Positions 1 through 6,054 of a stretch of DNA of 6,072 bases are shown here, one piece after another. Source of the stretch: JAADDK01 sp964425415 (GTDB taxonomy: Archaea; Thermoplasmatota; Thermoplasmata; Thermoplasmatales; Aciduliprofundaceae); assembly GCA_964425415.1 (NCBI GenBank), contig CAYRMJ010000074.1:1-6072 (forward strand). Reading direction: 5' to 3'. The notes beneath the pieces were generated by a model. That model did not search any database. It saw only the letters and a program-made list of their open reading frames with translations, and was not told the DNA's origin. Every line of letters begins with the position of its first letter. Within the stretch, counting starts at the first letter, position 1. The position numbers and the translations under genes are program-made.

Positions 1-280
1 AAGAGGCATTCATCCGAAAGGCATCGCCAGAATCCCTGCTCGGCTTGTTTTTCTCTCTCTCCGAAAGAGTTCCTATGGATGGGTACCAATGCATTTTTAT
101 AGGCGAAAAAATAACCGTACTCTACAAAAACTCTCCTAAGATTTTGCCCGCGTCTTTCTGTAAAATGCACGCTCTGGCGTCTCTTGGCCAAATGCGAATA
201 TGCTTTTTATATACCTTACCAATAACTTTCAAGGATTCTTCAGCAGTGGGACACTCAGTATCTATTATGGCTAAAACCAT
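1..280 (-). pseudogene. Interrupted ORF, unrecognised, runs off the left edge
   Basis: A minus-strand frame opens at an ATG at 280, inside the last codons of the upstream helix-turn-helix ORF (10-base overlap). It encodes 52 residues, hits a TAG at 124-122, then continues open in the same frame to the window edge for about 40 more codons. The 52-residue part is mixed-charge and globular-looking, beginning MVLAIIDTECPTAEE and containing IRIWPRDARAC. By my hand count about 69 percent of its codons start with a purine before the TAG and about 62 percent after it, which fits coding sequence better than the other frames here. I do not recognise the family. The overlap with the HTH ORF could mean an orfA/orfB-like transposon arrangement, a frameshifted single gene, or chance. 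A decayed gene is the simplest reading. If the TAG is real, the intact product would be only 52 residues. Confidence 0.3.
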
Positions 281-492
281 CTCTGCCTAGAAATATTTTG
301 CTTAGTTCTCATATAATGCCTGTTCTGTGTTTTTCTGTGAACTTTCTGTCTGTGTTCTCTCGCTATAGCCCGCACCCATCTCCTGCTTATTCCATATCTC
401 CTCGCTATGTACAGAATTGACACTCTGTGGTTCACCACATCTTTTGCAATGTGCAGCCTGTCTTCATAGCTCAGCTTCTGATTGTGAACCAT
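271..492 (-). CDS. Small helix-turn-helix protein, possible transposase remnant
   Basis: This 73-residue, strongly basic ORF starts at the ATG at 492; an in-frame TAG at 513-511 rules out much extension. Residues about 8-25 (LSYEDRLHIAKDVVNHRV) form a first helix region, and residues 28-45 (YIARRYGISRRWVRAIAR) read as a canonical helix-turn-helix with the usual small residue and glycine turn. The Arg/Lys/His-rich tail (about 46-73) has no catalytic domain. This layout resembles the N-terminal DNA-binding part of IS630- or IS481-like transposases (family knowledge), cut off before any DDE domain. It uses AGA, AGG and ATA codons like its neighbours, so it does not look like random ORF. No good ribosome binding site precedes it. 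Alternatives are a free-standing small DNA-binding protein or the first ORF of a two-ORF element with the frame that follows it. The coding call is moderately sure; the transposase origin is a guess. Confidence 0.5.
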   Translation of the reverse strand: MVHNQKLSYEDRLHIAKDVVNHRVSILYIARRYGISRRWVRAIAREHRQKVHRKTQNRHYMRTKQNISRQRWF

Positions 493-495
493 TTC

Positions 496-512
496 AGAAA
501 AGACTCTTCTCT
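496..512. repeat. Imperfect 17-bp palindrome before the HTH ORF
   Basis: The stretch AGAAAAGACTCTTCTCT is palindromic around position 504, with 7 of 8 arm pairs matching. It ends four bases before the ATG of the small HTH ORF, where an autoregulatory operator could sit. A palindrome this good is expected a couple of times by chance in 6 kb, so only its position makes it worth recording. Confidence 0.2.
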
Positions 513-564
513 AATTCTGTCGTTATCATTTCGTTTTTTCACCATCATTCGTTTATGAGTAAAA

Positions 565-571
565 TTTAATA
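565..571 (+). promoter_or_regulatory. TATA-like box for the RNase Z gene
   Basis: TTTAATA, within an A/T-rich run (AAAATTTAATA), is centred about 29 bases before the ATG at 597. That is the spacing expected when archaeal transcription starts at or within a few bases of the start codon. No Shine-Dalgarno-like sequence precedes the ATG, which supports a leaderless transcript. The same heptamer lies at the corresponding place before the MFS gene. Confidence 0.5.
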
Positions 572-596
572 CGCCCCAAGCGATGTGGGCTCCATC

Positions 597-1514
597 ATGG
601 CATCAACAATTCGCATAGTATTCTTTGGAACTGGAGGTTCATGGCCATCTCCTGAGAGAAATGTAATGTCCATTGGACTTCAAGTTGACGGAGAGGTTTT
701 GTTATTTGACTGCGGGGAGGGTACACAGAGGCAGATAATGAGAACAAATGTTAGCTTTATGAAAATCTCGCGGATATTCATCACACATTTTCATGGAGAC
801 CATTTTTTAGGGCTTGCAGGGCTCGTGCAAACCATGGTTCTCAATGATCGCCGTGAGAAATTGGAGATTTACGGGCCTGTGGGCACGGTGGACATTCTCA
901 CTAAATTTTTGAGCATTGGATATTATTCACCTTCATTTCCCATTGTGTTGCATGATTTGGAACCGGGAACGAGGCTTGATTTTGGAGGTTATGTTGTAGA
1001 AACAATAAAAACCAAGCATCCTGTTCCTTCTTTAGCTTATTCTTTCAAGGAGAAAGACATACCGCGAATAGACAGAACAAAAGCTGACTCTCTAGGATTG
1101 GATAGCAAAACTTTAGAGAAGATAAGAAATGAGGGATATGTGGTGCATAACGGCCAAGAGATAACCATTGATATGGTGGCAGGGGGTATACGTAAAGGCA
1201 GAAAAATAGTGTACAGTGGGGATACTGCGCCGTTTGATGAGTTTGTGAACTTTGCTCAAAATGCGGATGTGTTAATTCATGAGGCAACGGCAGACTCTTC
1301 GCTGGAAGACAAAGCTAATCAGTACGGGCATTCATCAGCAAGACAGGCGGCGAATATAGCAAAACGCGCGAAAGTTCAGAACTTGATTCTTGTTCATATA
1401 AGTCCAAGATACAGAGACCCTCAAATCATTGAGAAGGAAGCAAAGTCAGTGTTTCAAAATGTGCGTGTTGCCAACGATTTTGAGGAGTTTTTAGTGCGTG
1501 TCAGAAAGGATTGA
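597..1514 (+). CDS. rnz: Ribonuclease Z (tRNA 3' processing endonuclease)
   Basis: RNase Z cleaves precursor tRNAs just after the discriminator base, so that CCA can be added. It is a zinc metallo-beta-lactamase-fold enzyme of the short (RNase ZS) type, which acts as a homodimer. Numbered from the ATG at 597 (305 residues, normal for the short form), the sequence shows GEGTQRQ at 40-46; the HxHxDH zinc motif with H64, H66, D68 and H69; H141 before PVPSLAYSF; D209 in YSGDT; the HEAT motif at 228-231; H245 in GHSS; and H267 in HISPRY. Residues about 154-180 are the flexible arm that grips the tRNA. All metal ligands are present. An in-frame GTG at 585 would add four residues, but the ATG is preferred because it lies at leaderless distance from a TATA-like box. 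The 3' end overlaps the convergent PCC gene by 24 bases. The identification is very secure. Confidence 0.96.
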   Translation: MASTIRIVFFGTGGSWPSPERNVMSIGLQVDGEVLLFDCGEGTQRQIMRTNVSFMKISRIFITHFHGDHFLGLAGLVQTMVLNDRREKLEIYGPVGTVDILTKFLSIGYYSPSFPIVLHDLEPGTRLDFGGYVVETIKTKHPVPSLAYSFKEKDIPRIDRTKADSLGLDSKTLEKIRNEGYVVHNGQEITIDMVAGGIRKGRKIVYSGDTAPFDEFVNFAQNADVLIHEATADSSLEDKANQYGHSSARQAANIAKRAKVQNLILVHISPRYRDPQIIEKEAKSVFQNVRVANDFEEFLVRVRKD

Positions 1515-1919
1515 CTCTTCAGGCCATAGTTTAAGATTTTCTCCTCTTCTCTCACATTCACCATCGTACTCTTGAAGCGAAACTTCTAAAACGAAGACCT
1601 TTCCTGATATCAGATGCCCACCCTTTACCCAGAAATCTCTTCTACCCAAAACCACATGAAAATGCACGAAGATATCATTTTGAACGGTGGATATGTTTCC
1701 CATACCGGAGAGTAGCTCACACTGGTCATCTATGTACTCCTTTATGTATCTCTTCTGCCCGACGCTGTAATAACCAATTTCAGCATTTTTTAGAGCACCT
1801 ATGGCATTGAACCACGCACATCTTATTCCTCTATAACTTGCAAATTTTTTAAGGTATTCTATTGCATCTTCATTTGCAGGAACGCGAAACAGATGAACCT
1901 TCTTAATCTCTTTTTCCAT
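1491..1919 (-). CDS. PCC/DUF296 domain protein (PD1-like)
   Basis: This is a single-domain PCC/DUF296 protein, 142 residues from the ATG at 1919, normal for stand-alone prokaryotic members. The family is a small alpha/beta fold that usually trimerises. It is linked to DNA binding in plant AT-hook proteins, but its role in archaea is poorly defined. Family marks seen are the N-terminal segment VHLFRVPANEDAIEYL, AWFNAIGALKNAEIGYY near 35-51, HFHVVLG at 86-92, and the hallmark GGHLISGKVF near 100-109. Three histidines (86, 88 and 102) sit where many stand-alone members are thought to bind metal. In-frame GTG (1928) and ATG (1922) codons are alternatives. The ATG at 1919 lies six bases after AGGTG and overlaps the hydrolase TGA by one base, implying translational coupling. 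It is the last gene of the MFS-hydrolase unit, so a link to that pathway is possible. The family call is secure; the function is unknown. Confidence 0.88.
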   Translation of the reverse strand: MEKEIKKVHLFRVPANEDAIEYLKKFASYRGIRCAWFNAIGALKNAEIGYYSVGQKRYIKEYIDDQCELLSGMGNISTVQNDIFVHFHVVLGRRDFWVKGGHLISGKVFVLEVSLQEYDGECERRGENLKLWPEESILSDTH

Positions 1920-2785
1920 CATCCACACCTCTTATCTATGAAATCCATTACTCTTTTCCTGTATGCTTCTTCATCTATTTTTACACTTCGGACATGAGGC
2001 GCTTCAGTTATCCAAATTTCCACATCACTATTTTTTTCTTTGTTTTTATCATAGAACTCCCGAATTTCACTTTCCATAACAAGCGGGTCTTTTTTTCCAC
2101 CAATCAATAAAAGTGGTTTGTTTATTTTATCTGCCAATTCAATTATATTCACCATCTTTCCATGAGCGAATAGCCTAAAGAATGGCTTTGAAATGTCGTA
2201 TATCCAAAGAGGCAAGTTAGCAAAGTACTTCAATCCTCTTTTTCCAGTTAAATCCATGTGAATGGGCGGGCTATCTGCGATTCCGCAGGTTATTTGTGGC
2301 AGAGTTAAAGCTCTTATTGCAATTATTCCACCCATTGAGTAGCCAACAACGCAGTTTTTAGAAGTTGCAAATTTTGATAGCACCGCTTTCAAATCTAAAA
2401 GCTCCTTGTCTCCAACGGTGGTGTATTTTCCCCCGCTCTCTCCATGTGCTCTGAAATCAAAAAGCACAATATTGTAATTTTTATCTTTTAAAAATTCAGT
2501 CATTTTCTTTATGTAAAAAGTCCATCTGCTAACTGTGTATCCATGCAAAAGAAATATCGTGCAATCGCTGTTTTTATTCACATGCCAGCCCCGTATCTCA
2601 ATTCCGTCATCCGCTTTCACTGTGAAATCCTCATAATTGAGTTCAAAATCTTCAGGAGTCCACTTACCAACTTCTCTTGGAGGTTTTGCCATTCTGTACG
2701 CCACGTACACAAAGAATAAAATTAAGAAAAATGCCACTAAAATTAATAGGGCAATTATAGAATCAATCAGAGGAGTCAAAGGCAT
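1919..2785 (-). CDS. Membrane-anchored alpha/beta hydrolase
   Basis: This 288-residue alpha/beta-hydrolase-fold enzyme is probably an esterase or related serine hydrolase. One transmembrane helix spans about residues 8-31. It is followed by a positively charged stretch (RMAKPPREVGK), so the positive-inside rule places the catalytic domain in the cytoplasm. The fold starts near residue 55. HGY at 81-83 would form the oxyanion region, FDFRAHGESGG lies at 109-119, the nucleophile is S150 in GYSMGG, the acid is D233 in GGKKDPLV, and the base is H264 in EAPHVRS, giving a complete triad. The arrangement (anchor, HG motif, R-HG-SGG loop, S-D-H triad) resembles the Bacillus YqkD group, an analogy from memory. 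The ATG at 2785 is preferred over the GTG at 2791 because GAGGTGA lies six bases before it but touches the GTG. The 5' end overlaps the MFS gene by 23 bases, so the two are co-expressed. The substrate cannot be deduced. Confidence 0.9.
   Translation of the reverse strand: MPLTPLIDSIIALLILVAFFLILFFVYVAYRMAKPPREVGKWTPEDFELNYEDFTVKADDGIEIRGWHVNKNSDCTIFLLHGYTVSRWTFYIKKMTEFLKDKNYNIVLFDFRAHGESGGKYTTVGDKELLDLKAVLSKFATSKNCVVGYSMGGIIAIRALTLPQITCGIADSPPIHMDLTGKRGLKYFANLPLWIYDISKPFFRLFAHGKMVNIIELADKINKPLLLIGGKKDPLVMESEIREFYDKNKEKNSDVEIWITEAPHVRSVKIDEEAYRKRVMDFIDKRCG
1926..1930 (-). promoter_or_regulatory. Ribosome binding site for the PCC gene
   Basis: AGGTG lies inside the last codons of the hydrolase gene, six bases before the ATG at 1919 and three before the ATG at 1922. 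The spacing favours the 1919 start and suggests the gene is translated by ribosomes finishing the hydrolase. Confidence 0.5.
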
Positions 2786-4058
2786 TTTCACTCACCTCTA
2801 ATTTTTTCATTGATAAAACTATGGGTATGGCTGAAAATACTGATATGGCAGATGCAGGGAAAAGTGAAATGTAGTTGTTGCCAGCCATGTACACCACGGC
2901 GCCCCCAATAACACCACCTAATAGAATGGGTATGCTGCGTGAAGCTTCAAAAAGTCCGTAGTATCGCCCATTGTACTCTTCCCTTTGATACTTTGTTAAA
3001 AGATCTCCTATTACAGGATAGGAAGATGAGAGCACTATTCCCCAACCCAATCCAGCAGTAATCATTATTATCAGAACATGCATATATGTACTTGCAAACA
3101 TTCCTGCCAAAATAGAAAATCCGAATATGAGATTTCCAATTATTATGCTAATTTTCCTTCCTAATTTATCGTATATGTATCCTCCTGGAATGGCGGTAAA
3201 TACGGCGGCTATGTTGAATATGCCCATTAGTATAACAGCAGAAGAGGTAATTTTCTTTATGTTCTCCTCGGAGGGCGAGCCCAACAGAATCTGCGCTGCA
3301 ATACCTACGAAAAATATAGCTATGAACTCAAAGGCCATCCACCATAGAGTCTGTGCAGCGTAAAATTTTAAGGTGTCTACCTCGTGAAACATTCTCTTTG
3401 CATACTTGAGGAGTGTTTCCTCCTTCACAGCAATCAGGGCTTCCTCTTCCAATTCATGCTCCTCTATGATTGTGTACGTTAGTACAGAGCCGAGAGGAAT
3501 TAGCACCAACCCCATCAGAAAGGTGTATGTTGGATTTATATCCCACAAAATTGCACCCAGTATGAAACCAGTTAGGCTTCCAACAACTTCAAAGAGAGTT
3601 ATTATTCCGCTGGCCTTTCCTCGGTCTCCACTCTTTATCACATCTGGCATGAGCGCCCGAAAAGGTGCTGTGTAAAGGTGCATTGCAAAGTAGAAAAATC
3701 CGATGAAAGCAAGAAACATCTCAAAAAGCCAGCCATAGAGATAAGTTACATATGCCAAAAATAGGAAAAAACCTGCAAGTATGCCGCCTTCAATAATAAA
3801 CGGCTTTCTCCTGCCTACCTTTGTGAATATTCTATCACTATACCAACCTATTAACGGAGGTACAACCAAGCCCATCAAACCTTCAAGAGCAAGAACAGTG
3901 CCTTTAATTAAAGAAGAGTTTGTGTATTCGCTTAGCATGGTGAAGGTGAAACCTTTGTTAAGGGCCCAGCCAATATTTCTACTGAAAGCGAGAAAAGCTA
4001 TGCCCATCACAATGCTCAGAGCAAAAGAACTTTTCCGATTTCCGTATACAGATTGCAT
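2763..4058 (-). CDS. MFS transporter, GPH/SLC45-like
   Basis: This 431-residue major facilitator superfamily permease has about twelve predicted membrane helices in two halves (roughly 12-198 and 233-417), joined by a charged cytoplasmic loop (199-232, EEHELEEEA and following). The loop 2-3 signature is clear in the first half, GWYSDRIFTKVGRRKPF at 71-87, and repeated in the second, GYIYDKLGRK at 293-302. APFRALMPD at 131-139 resembles the helix 4-5 region of the glycoside-pentoside-hexuronide/SLC45 sugar carriers, so a sugar or glycoside substrate coupled to a cation is plausible but not shown. Charged residues within otherwise hydrophobic segments (such as E44, E89 and E156) could serve coupling. 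The ATG at 4058 lies about 26 bases after a TATA-like TTTAATA and has no ribosome binding site, so it probably heads a leaderless mRNA that continues into the hydrolase and PCC genes. The MFS call is secure; substrate and direction are unknown. Confidence 0.92.
   Translation of the reverse strand: MQSVYGNRKSSFALSIVMGIAFLAFSRNIGWALNKGFTFTMLSEYTNSSLIKGTVLALEGLMGLVVPPLIGWYSDRIFTKVGRRKPFIIEGGILAGFFLFLAYVTYLYGWLFEMFLAFIGFFYFAMHLYTAPFRALMPDVIKSGDRGKASGIITLFEVVGSLTGFILGAILWDINPTYTFLMGLVLIPLGSVLTYTIIEEHELEEEALIAVKEETLLKYAKRMFHEVDTLKFYAAQTLWWMAFEFIAIFFVGIAAQILLGSPSEENIKKITSSAVILMGIFNIAAVFTAIPGGYIYDKLGRKISIIIGNLIFGFSILAGMFASTYMHVLIIMITAGLGWGIVLSSSYPVIGDLLTKYQREEYNGRYYGLFEASRSIPILLGGVIGGAVVYMAGNNYISLFPASAISVFSAIPIVLSMKKLEVSENAFDSSD
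2792..2798 (-). promoter_or_regulatory. Ribosome binding site deciding the hydrolase start
   Basis: GAGGTGA is a near-perfect archaeal Shine-Dalgarno sequence inside the MFS coding region. It is six bases from the ATG at 2785 and has no spacing to the upstream GTG at 2791, so the ATG is the likely start. Confidence 0.65.
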
Positions 4059-4080
4059 ACAAACTATAACATTACAATAC

Positions 4081-4087
4081 TATTAAA
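4081..4087 (-). promoter_or_regulatory. TATA-like box for the MFS operon
   Basis: TTTAATA is centred 26 bases before the ATG at 4058, in the 37-base gap after the phosphoesterase gene. It is identical to the heptamer before the RNase Z gene. It suggests that the transporter unit has its own leaderless promoter rather than depending on read-through from glutamine synthetase. I see no hairpin or T-run terminator for the upstream unit in this gap. Confidence 0.5.
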
Positions 4088-4095
4088 CCTTTTCT

Positions 4096-4806
4096 TTAGA
4101 TTTTGCCATTTTTGAGAATTGAAATTAGAAATTTTTCAAATTTACTTTCAAGATTCAGAGCCTTGAGTTTCTCTATTGTTTTTAACACATCATAGCTCAT
4201 TCTTTTTAGTGTGAAAATCTCATTTTCAGTATCGTAAATAGCGTAAGAGGCTTTTGGATTTCCATCCCGCGGCTGGCCCACAGAGCCCGGATTTAAGAAA
4301 TGCAAATGCTCAAATCCTTTTACAGGATAGTGTGTATGGCCGTAAAAAAGATGCGTCGCGTTTATCTCTCTCCCAATTTCGTTTTTCATGCACTCTCTTC
4401 TGAAAGTGAACATGTACCCATAAAGAGGATTTGCAGGGCATCCATGCACAAAATAAAGATGATTTCCATTTAACTCAATCTCCATCGCTGTTGGCAATGA
4501 GCGTAGTAATTTTAAATCTTCTTTGCTGATTCTTTTCTGAGTTATGTTTTCCCGGGTGTACACGCTCAATTCGTGGGTCTTTTCTCCGCATCTGCAATCC
4601 ACACCGAAGGCATTTGCGTAGTCATGATTACCTGTTATCCAAATTTCAGGTTTGAGGTCTTTTAACATATCTATGCAAATCTCAGGAGAAGGACCGTAAT
4701 CAGTTATATCTCCCAGAAACCATACCTCATCGTAGTTTTCTTTATTCAATATCGTTCTAAGAGCAACATCGTTGCCATGCACATCGCTTATTATAAGAAT
4801 TCTCAA
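4096..4806 (-). CDS. Calcineurin-like metallophosphoesterase (YfcE/MJ0936 type)
   Basis: This 236-residue two-metal phosphoesterase hydrolyses phosphomonoesters or phosphodiesters in the cytoplasm; no signal peptide or membrane segment is seen. The family motifs appear in order: D8 and H10 in SDVHGN, D33 in GDITDYGP, N60-H61-D62 in GNHD, H121 in VHGCP, and H157 and H159 in GHTHYP, followed by NPGSVGQPRDG at 172-182. All metal ligands are present. The GDITDYGP and NPGSVGQPRDG forms match the YfcE/MJ0936-like group (known from memory), whose substrates include small phosphodiesters; the natural substrate here is unknown. The C-terminal tail from about 205 is lysine-rich and helical. The start must be the TTG at 4806: the preceding in-frame codon is a stop (TGA), the next possible start would delete the catalytic D8, and GGTGAT lies just upstream. 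It follows glutamine synthetase after nine bases, so the two are probably co-transcribed. Confidence 0.9.
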   Translation of the reverse strand: MRILIISDVHGNDVALRTILNKENYDEVWFLGDITDYGPSPEICIDMLKDLKPEIWITGNHDYANAFGVDCRCGEKTHELSVYTRENITQKRISKEDLKLLRSLPTAMEIELNGNHLYFVHGCPANPLYGYMFTFRRECMKNEIGREINATHLFYGHTHYPVKGFEHLHFLNPGSVGQPRDGNPKASYAIYDTENEIFTLKRMSYDVLKTIEKLKALNLESKFEKFLISILKNGKI

Positions 4807-4809
4807 TCA

Positions 4810-4815
4810 ATCACC
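4810..4815 (-). promoter_or_regulatory. Ribosome binding site for the TTG-start phosphoesterase
   Basis: GGTGAT directly follows the glutamine synthetase stop codon and precedes the TTG at 4806 by three to four bases. It is the main support for using this rare start codon and indicates translation coupled to the upstream gene. Confidence 0.55.
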
Positions 4816-6033
4816 TCATAGATCCGAATACCTGTTAAGTTCCCAGTCAGTTATCACACTTGAAAATTCTTCTATTTCTCTGCGCTTCATGTCCACGAAG
4901 GTATCGTATATCTCCGAGCCCAATGACTCTCGGACGAATGAATCGCTATCCATGAGTTCTATAGCCTCTGAAAGAGAGGAGGGCAAAGAGGGATATTCTC
5001 CAAGTGTCTTCCTATCCAGTGAGTAGAGATCATAATCCACCGGACTTGGCGGCTCTATTTTCTTCTTCATTCCGTCCAATCCTGCCAAAACTATGAGAGA
5101 AAAGGCAAGATAGGGATTTGCAGCTGAATCGGTGTTTCTTATTTCAATGTCTTTCATTCTTGCGGGAACTCTTATCAACGTACTTCTGTTTCTGTAGCCC
5201 CAAGAGATGTAACGGGGCGCTTCCAGACCTCCGCATAACCTTTTATAGGAGGTAATTGTAGGATTTGTTATGGCCGCAATGTACTTTATGTGCTCTAACA
5301 CTCCGCCTATGAAGTACCGCGCTTCCTGACTTATCTCACTCTCCCCTTTGAATATGTTCATATCATCTCTTTTTAAAAATAAATGCACATGCATACCGTT
5401 CCCTGCAAGGTTATGATGCAGCTTTGGAATATAAGAAACTCTCAAGTTCATGTTTTTTGCAATCCATTTTGATACCAATTTTGTGTAAATTGTATAGTCG
5501 GCAGTCTTCTCAACGCCATCTATCCAAAGCAATTCAATTTCAATTTGTCCTGCCGCATTTTCGTGATGGTGATAGCGAATGGGTATGCCCATACCCTGCA
5601 GATTCTCACTTACCGATTTTCTGTATTCAAAAGTATCATCGGAGTACGGAGGATCAAAGTAATGCGTGTTTCCCTCCTTTTTTTCATTTAATACAAAAAA
5701 CTCAATTTCAGGGCGCATAACTGCTGTATAGCCCATTGATGCAAGCTCCTCATCAACTTTCGCAGAGAGATTTTTTGGATCTTTGGAGAATCTCTCTCCT
5801 GAGTGATAAGTGCTCATAAGCACTAAATACTCTCCCGGCCGCCATGGTATCTCCACCAAAGTACTTCGGTCCGGCATGGCCACCAAATCTGAGCGATTCA
5901 CACTTGCAAGTCCGGGTATGGATGACCCGTCAATTCCAATACCATTTTTGAAAAATGACTCGTATTTGTTAGGAAGAGCAATAGTGTGTATTCTTCCTTC
6001 AATGTCAGTGAGGTTTGCATAAATCCATTCCAT
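4816..6033 (-). CDS. glnA: Glutamine synthetase, type I (alpha-like)
   Basis: Glutamine synthetase makes glutamine from glutamate, ammonia and ATP as a cytoplasmic dodecamer. Numbered from the ATG at 6033 (405 residues), the family motifs are: D35 in GIDGSSIPG; metal ligands E109 and E111 in PEIEFF; HHHENAAGQIEIE at 155-167 with E158 and E165; H215 in GNGMHVH; NPTITSYKR at 257-265; flap glutamate E271 in GGLEAP; RNRSTLIRVP at 281-290; E297 and R299 in IEIRNTDSAANPYLA; and the C-terminal helix ending VITDWELNRY. Active-site residues are all present. The bacterial adenylylation loop is not recognisable, as in GSI-alpha enzymes. It is short: GSI-alpha proteins are usually near 440 residues, and here the N-terminal helix (about 15-20 residues) is missing. 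An in-frame GTG at 6054 adds seven residues; an in-frame TAA at 6063-6061 blocks further extension. The phosphoesterase gene follows after nine bases. Confidence 0.95.
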   Translation of the reverse strand: MEWIYANLTDIEGRIHTIALPNKYESFFKNGIGIDGSSIPGLASVNRSDLVAMPDRSTLVEIPWRPGEYLVLMSTYHSGERFSKDPKNLSAKVDEELASMGYTAVMRPEIEFFVLNEKKEGNTHYFDPPYSDDTFEYRKSVSENLQGMGIPIRYHHHENAAGQIEIELLWIDGVEKTADYTIYTKLVSKWIAKNMNLRVSYIPKLHHNLAGNGMHVHLFLKRDDMNIFKGESEISQEARYFIGGVLEHIKYIAAITNPTITSYKRLCGGLEAPRYISWGYRNRSTLIRVPARMKDIEIRNTDSAANPYLAFSLIVLAGLDGMKKKIEPPSPVDYDLYSLDRKTLGEYPSLPSSLSEAIELMDSDSFVRESLGSEIYDTFVDMKRREIEEFSSVITDWELNRYSDL

Positions 6034-6054
6034 AGATGGGTAATGATTCAGCAC

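Noticed and set aside
61..80. Short CTCT/AGAG inverted repeat around CCGAA
   Set aside because: A four-base stem in a CT-rich run is not significant.
3..290. Plus-strand frame open for about 95 codons from the left edge to a TAG at 288-290
   Set aside because: Its codons are poor in purine first bases (about 52 percent) and its product is hydrophobic with no recognisable motif. The opposite strand carries the better coding signal. I cannot exclude it being a gene tail entering from the left.
532..540. T-run (CGTTTTTTC) upstream of RNase Z as a terminator
   Set aside because: No hairpin accompanies it and no plus-strand gene convincingly ends before it; it is probably just AT-rich intergenic sequence.
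585..596. GTG at 585 as the RNase Z start
   Set aside because: It has no ribosome site, and the ATG at 597 is at the expected distance from the TATA-like box and matches the usual N-terminus of the family.
1045..1287. 80-codon open frame antisense to RNase Z
   Set aside because: It lies wholly inside a well-conserved gene; the Cys/Leu/Pro-rich product has no motif.
3127..4086. Three plus-strand open frames antisense to the MFS gene
   Set aside because: They are mirror frames of a conserved membrane protein, with no start signals or family features.
4772..6022. Several plus-strand open frames antisense to glutamine synthetase
   Set aside because: They are explained by the codon bias of glnA on the other strand; the products show no recognisable domain.
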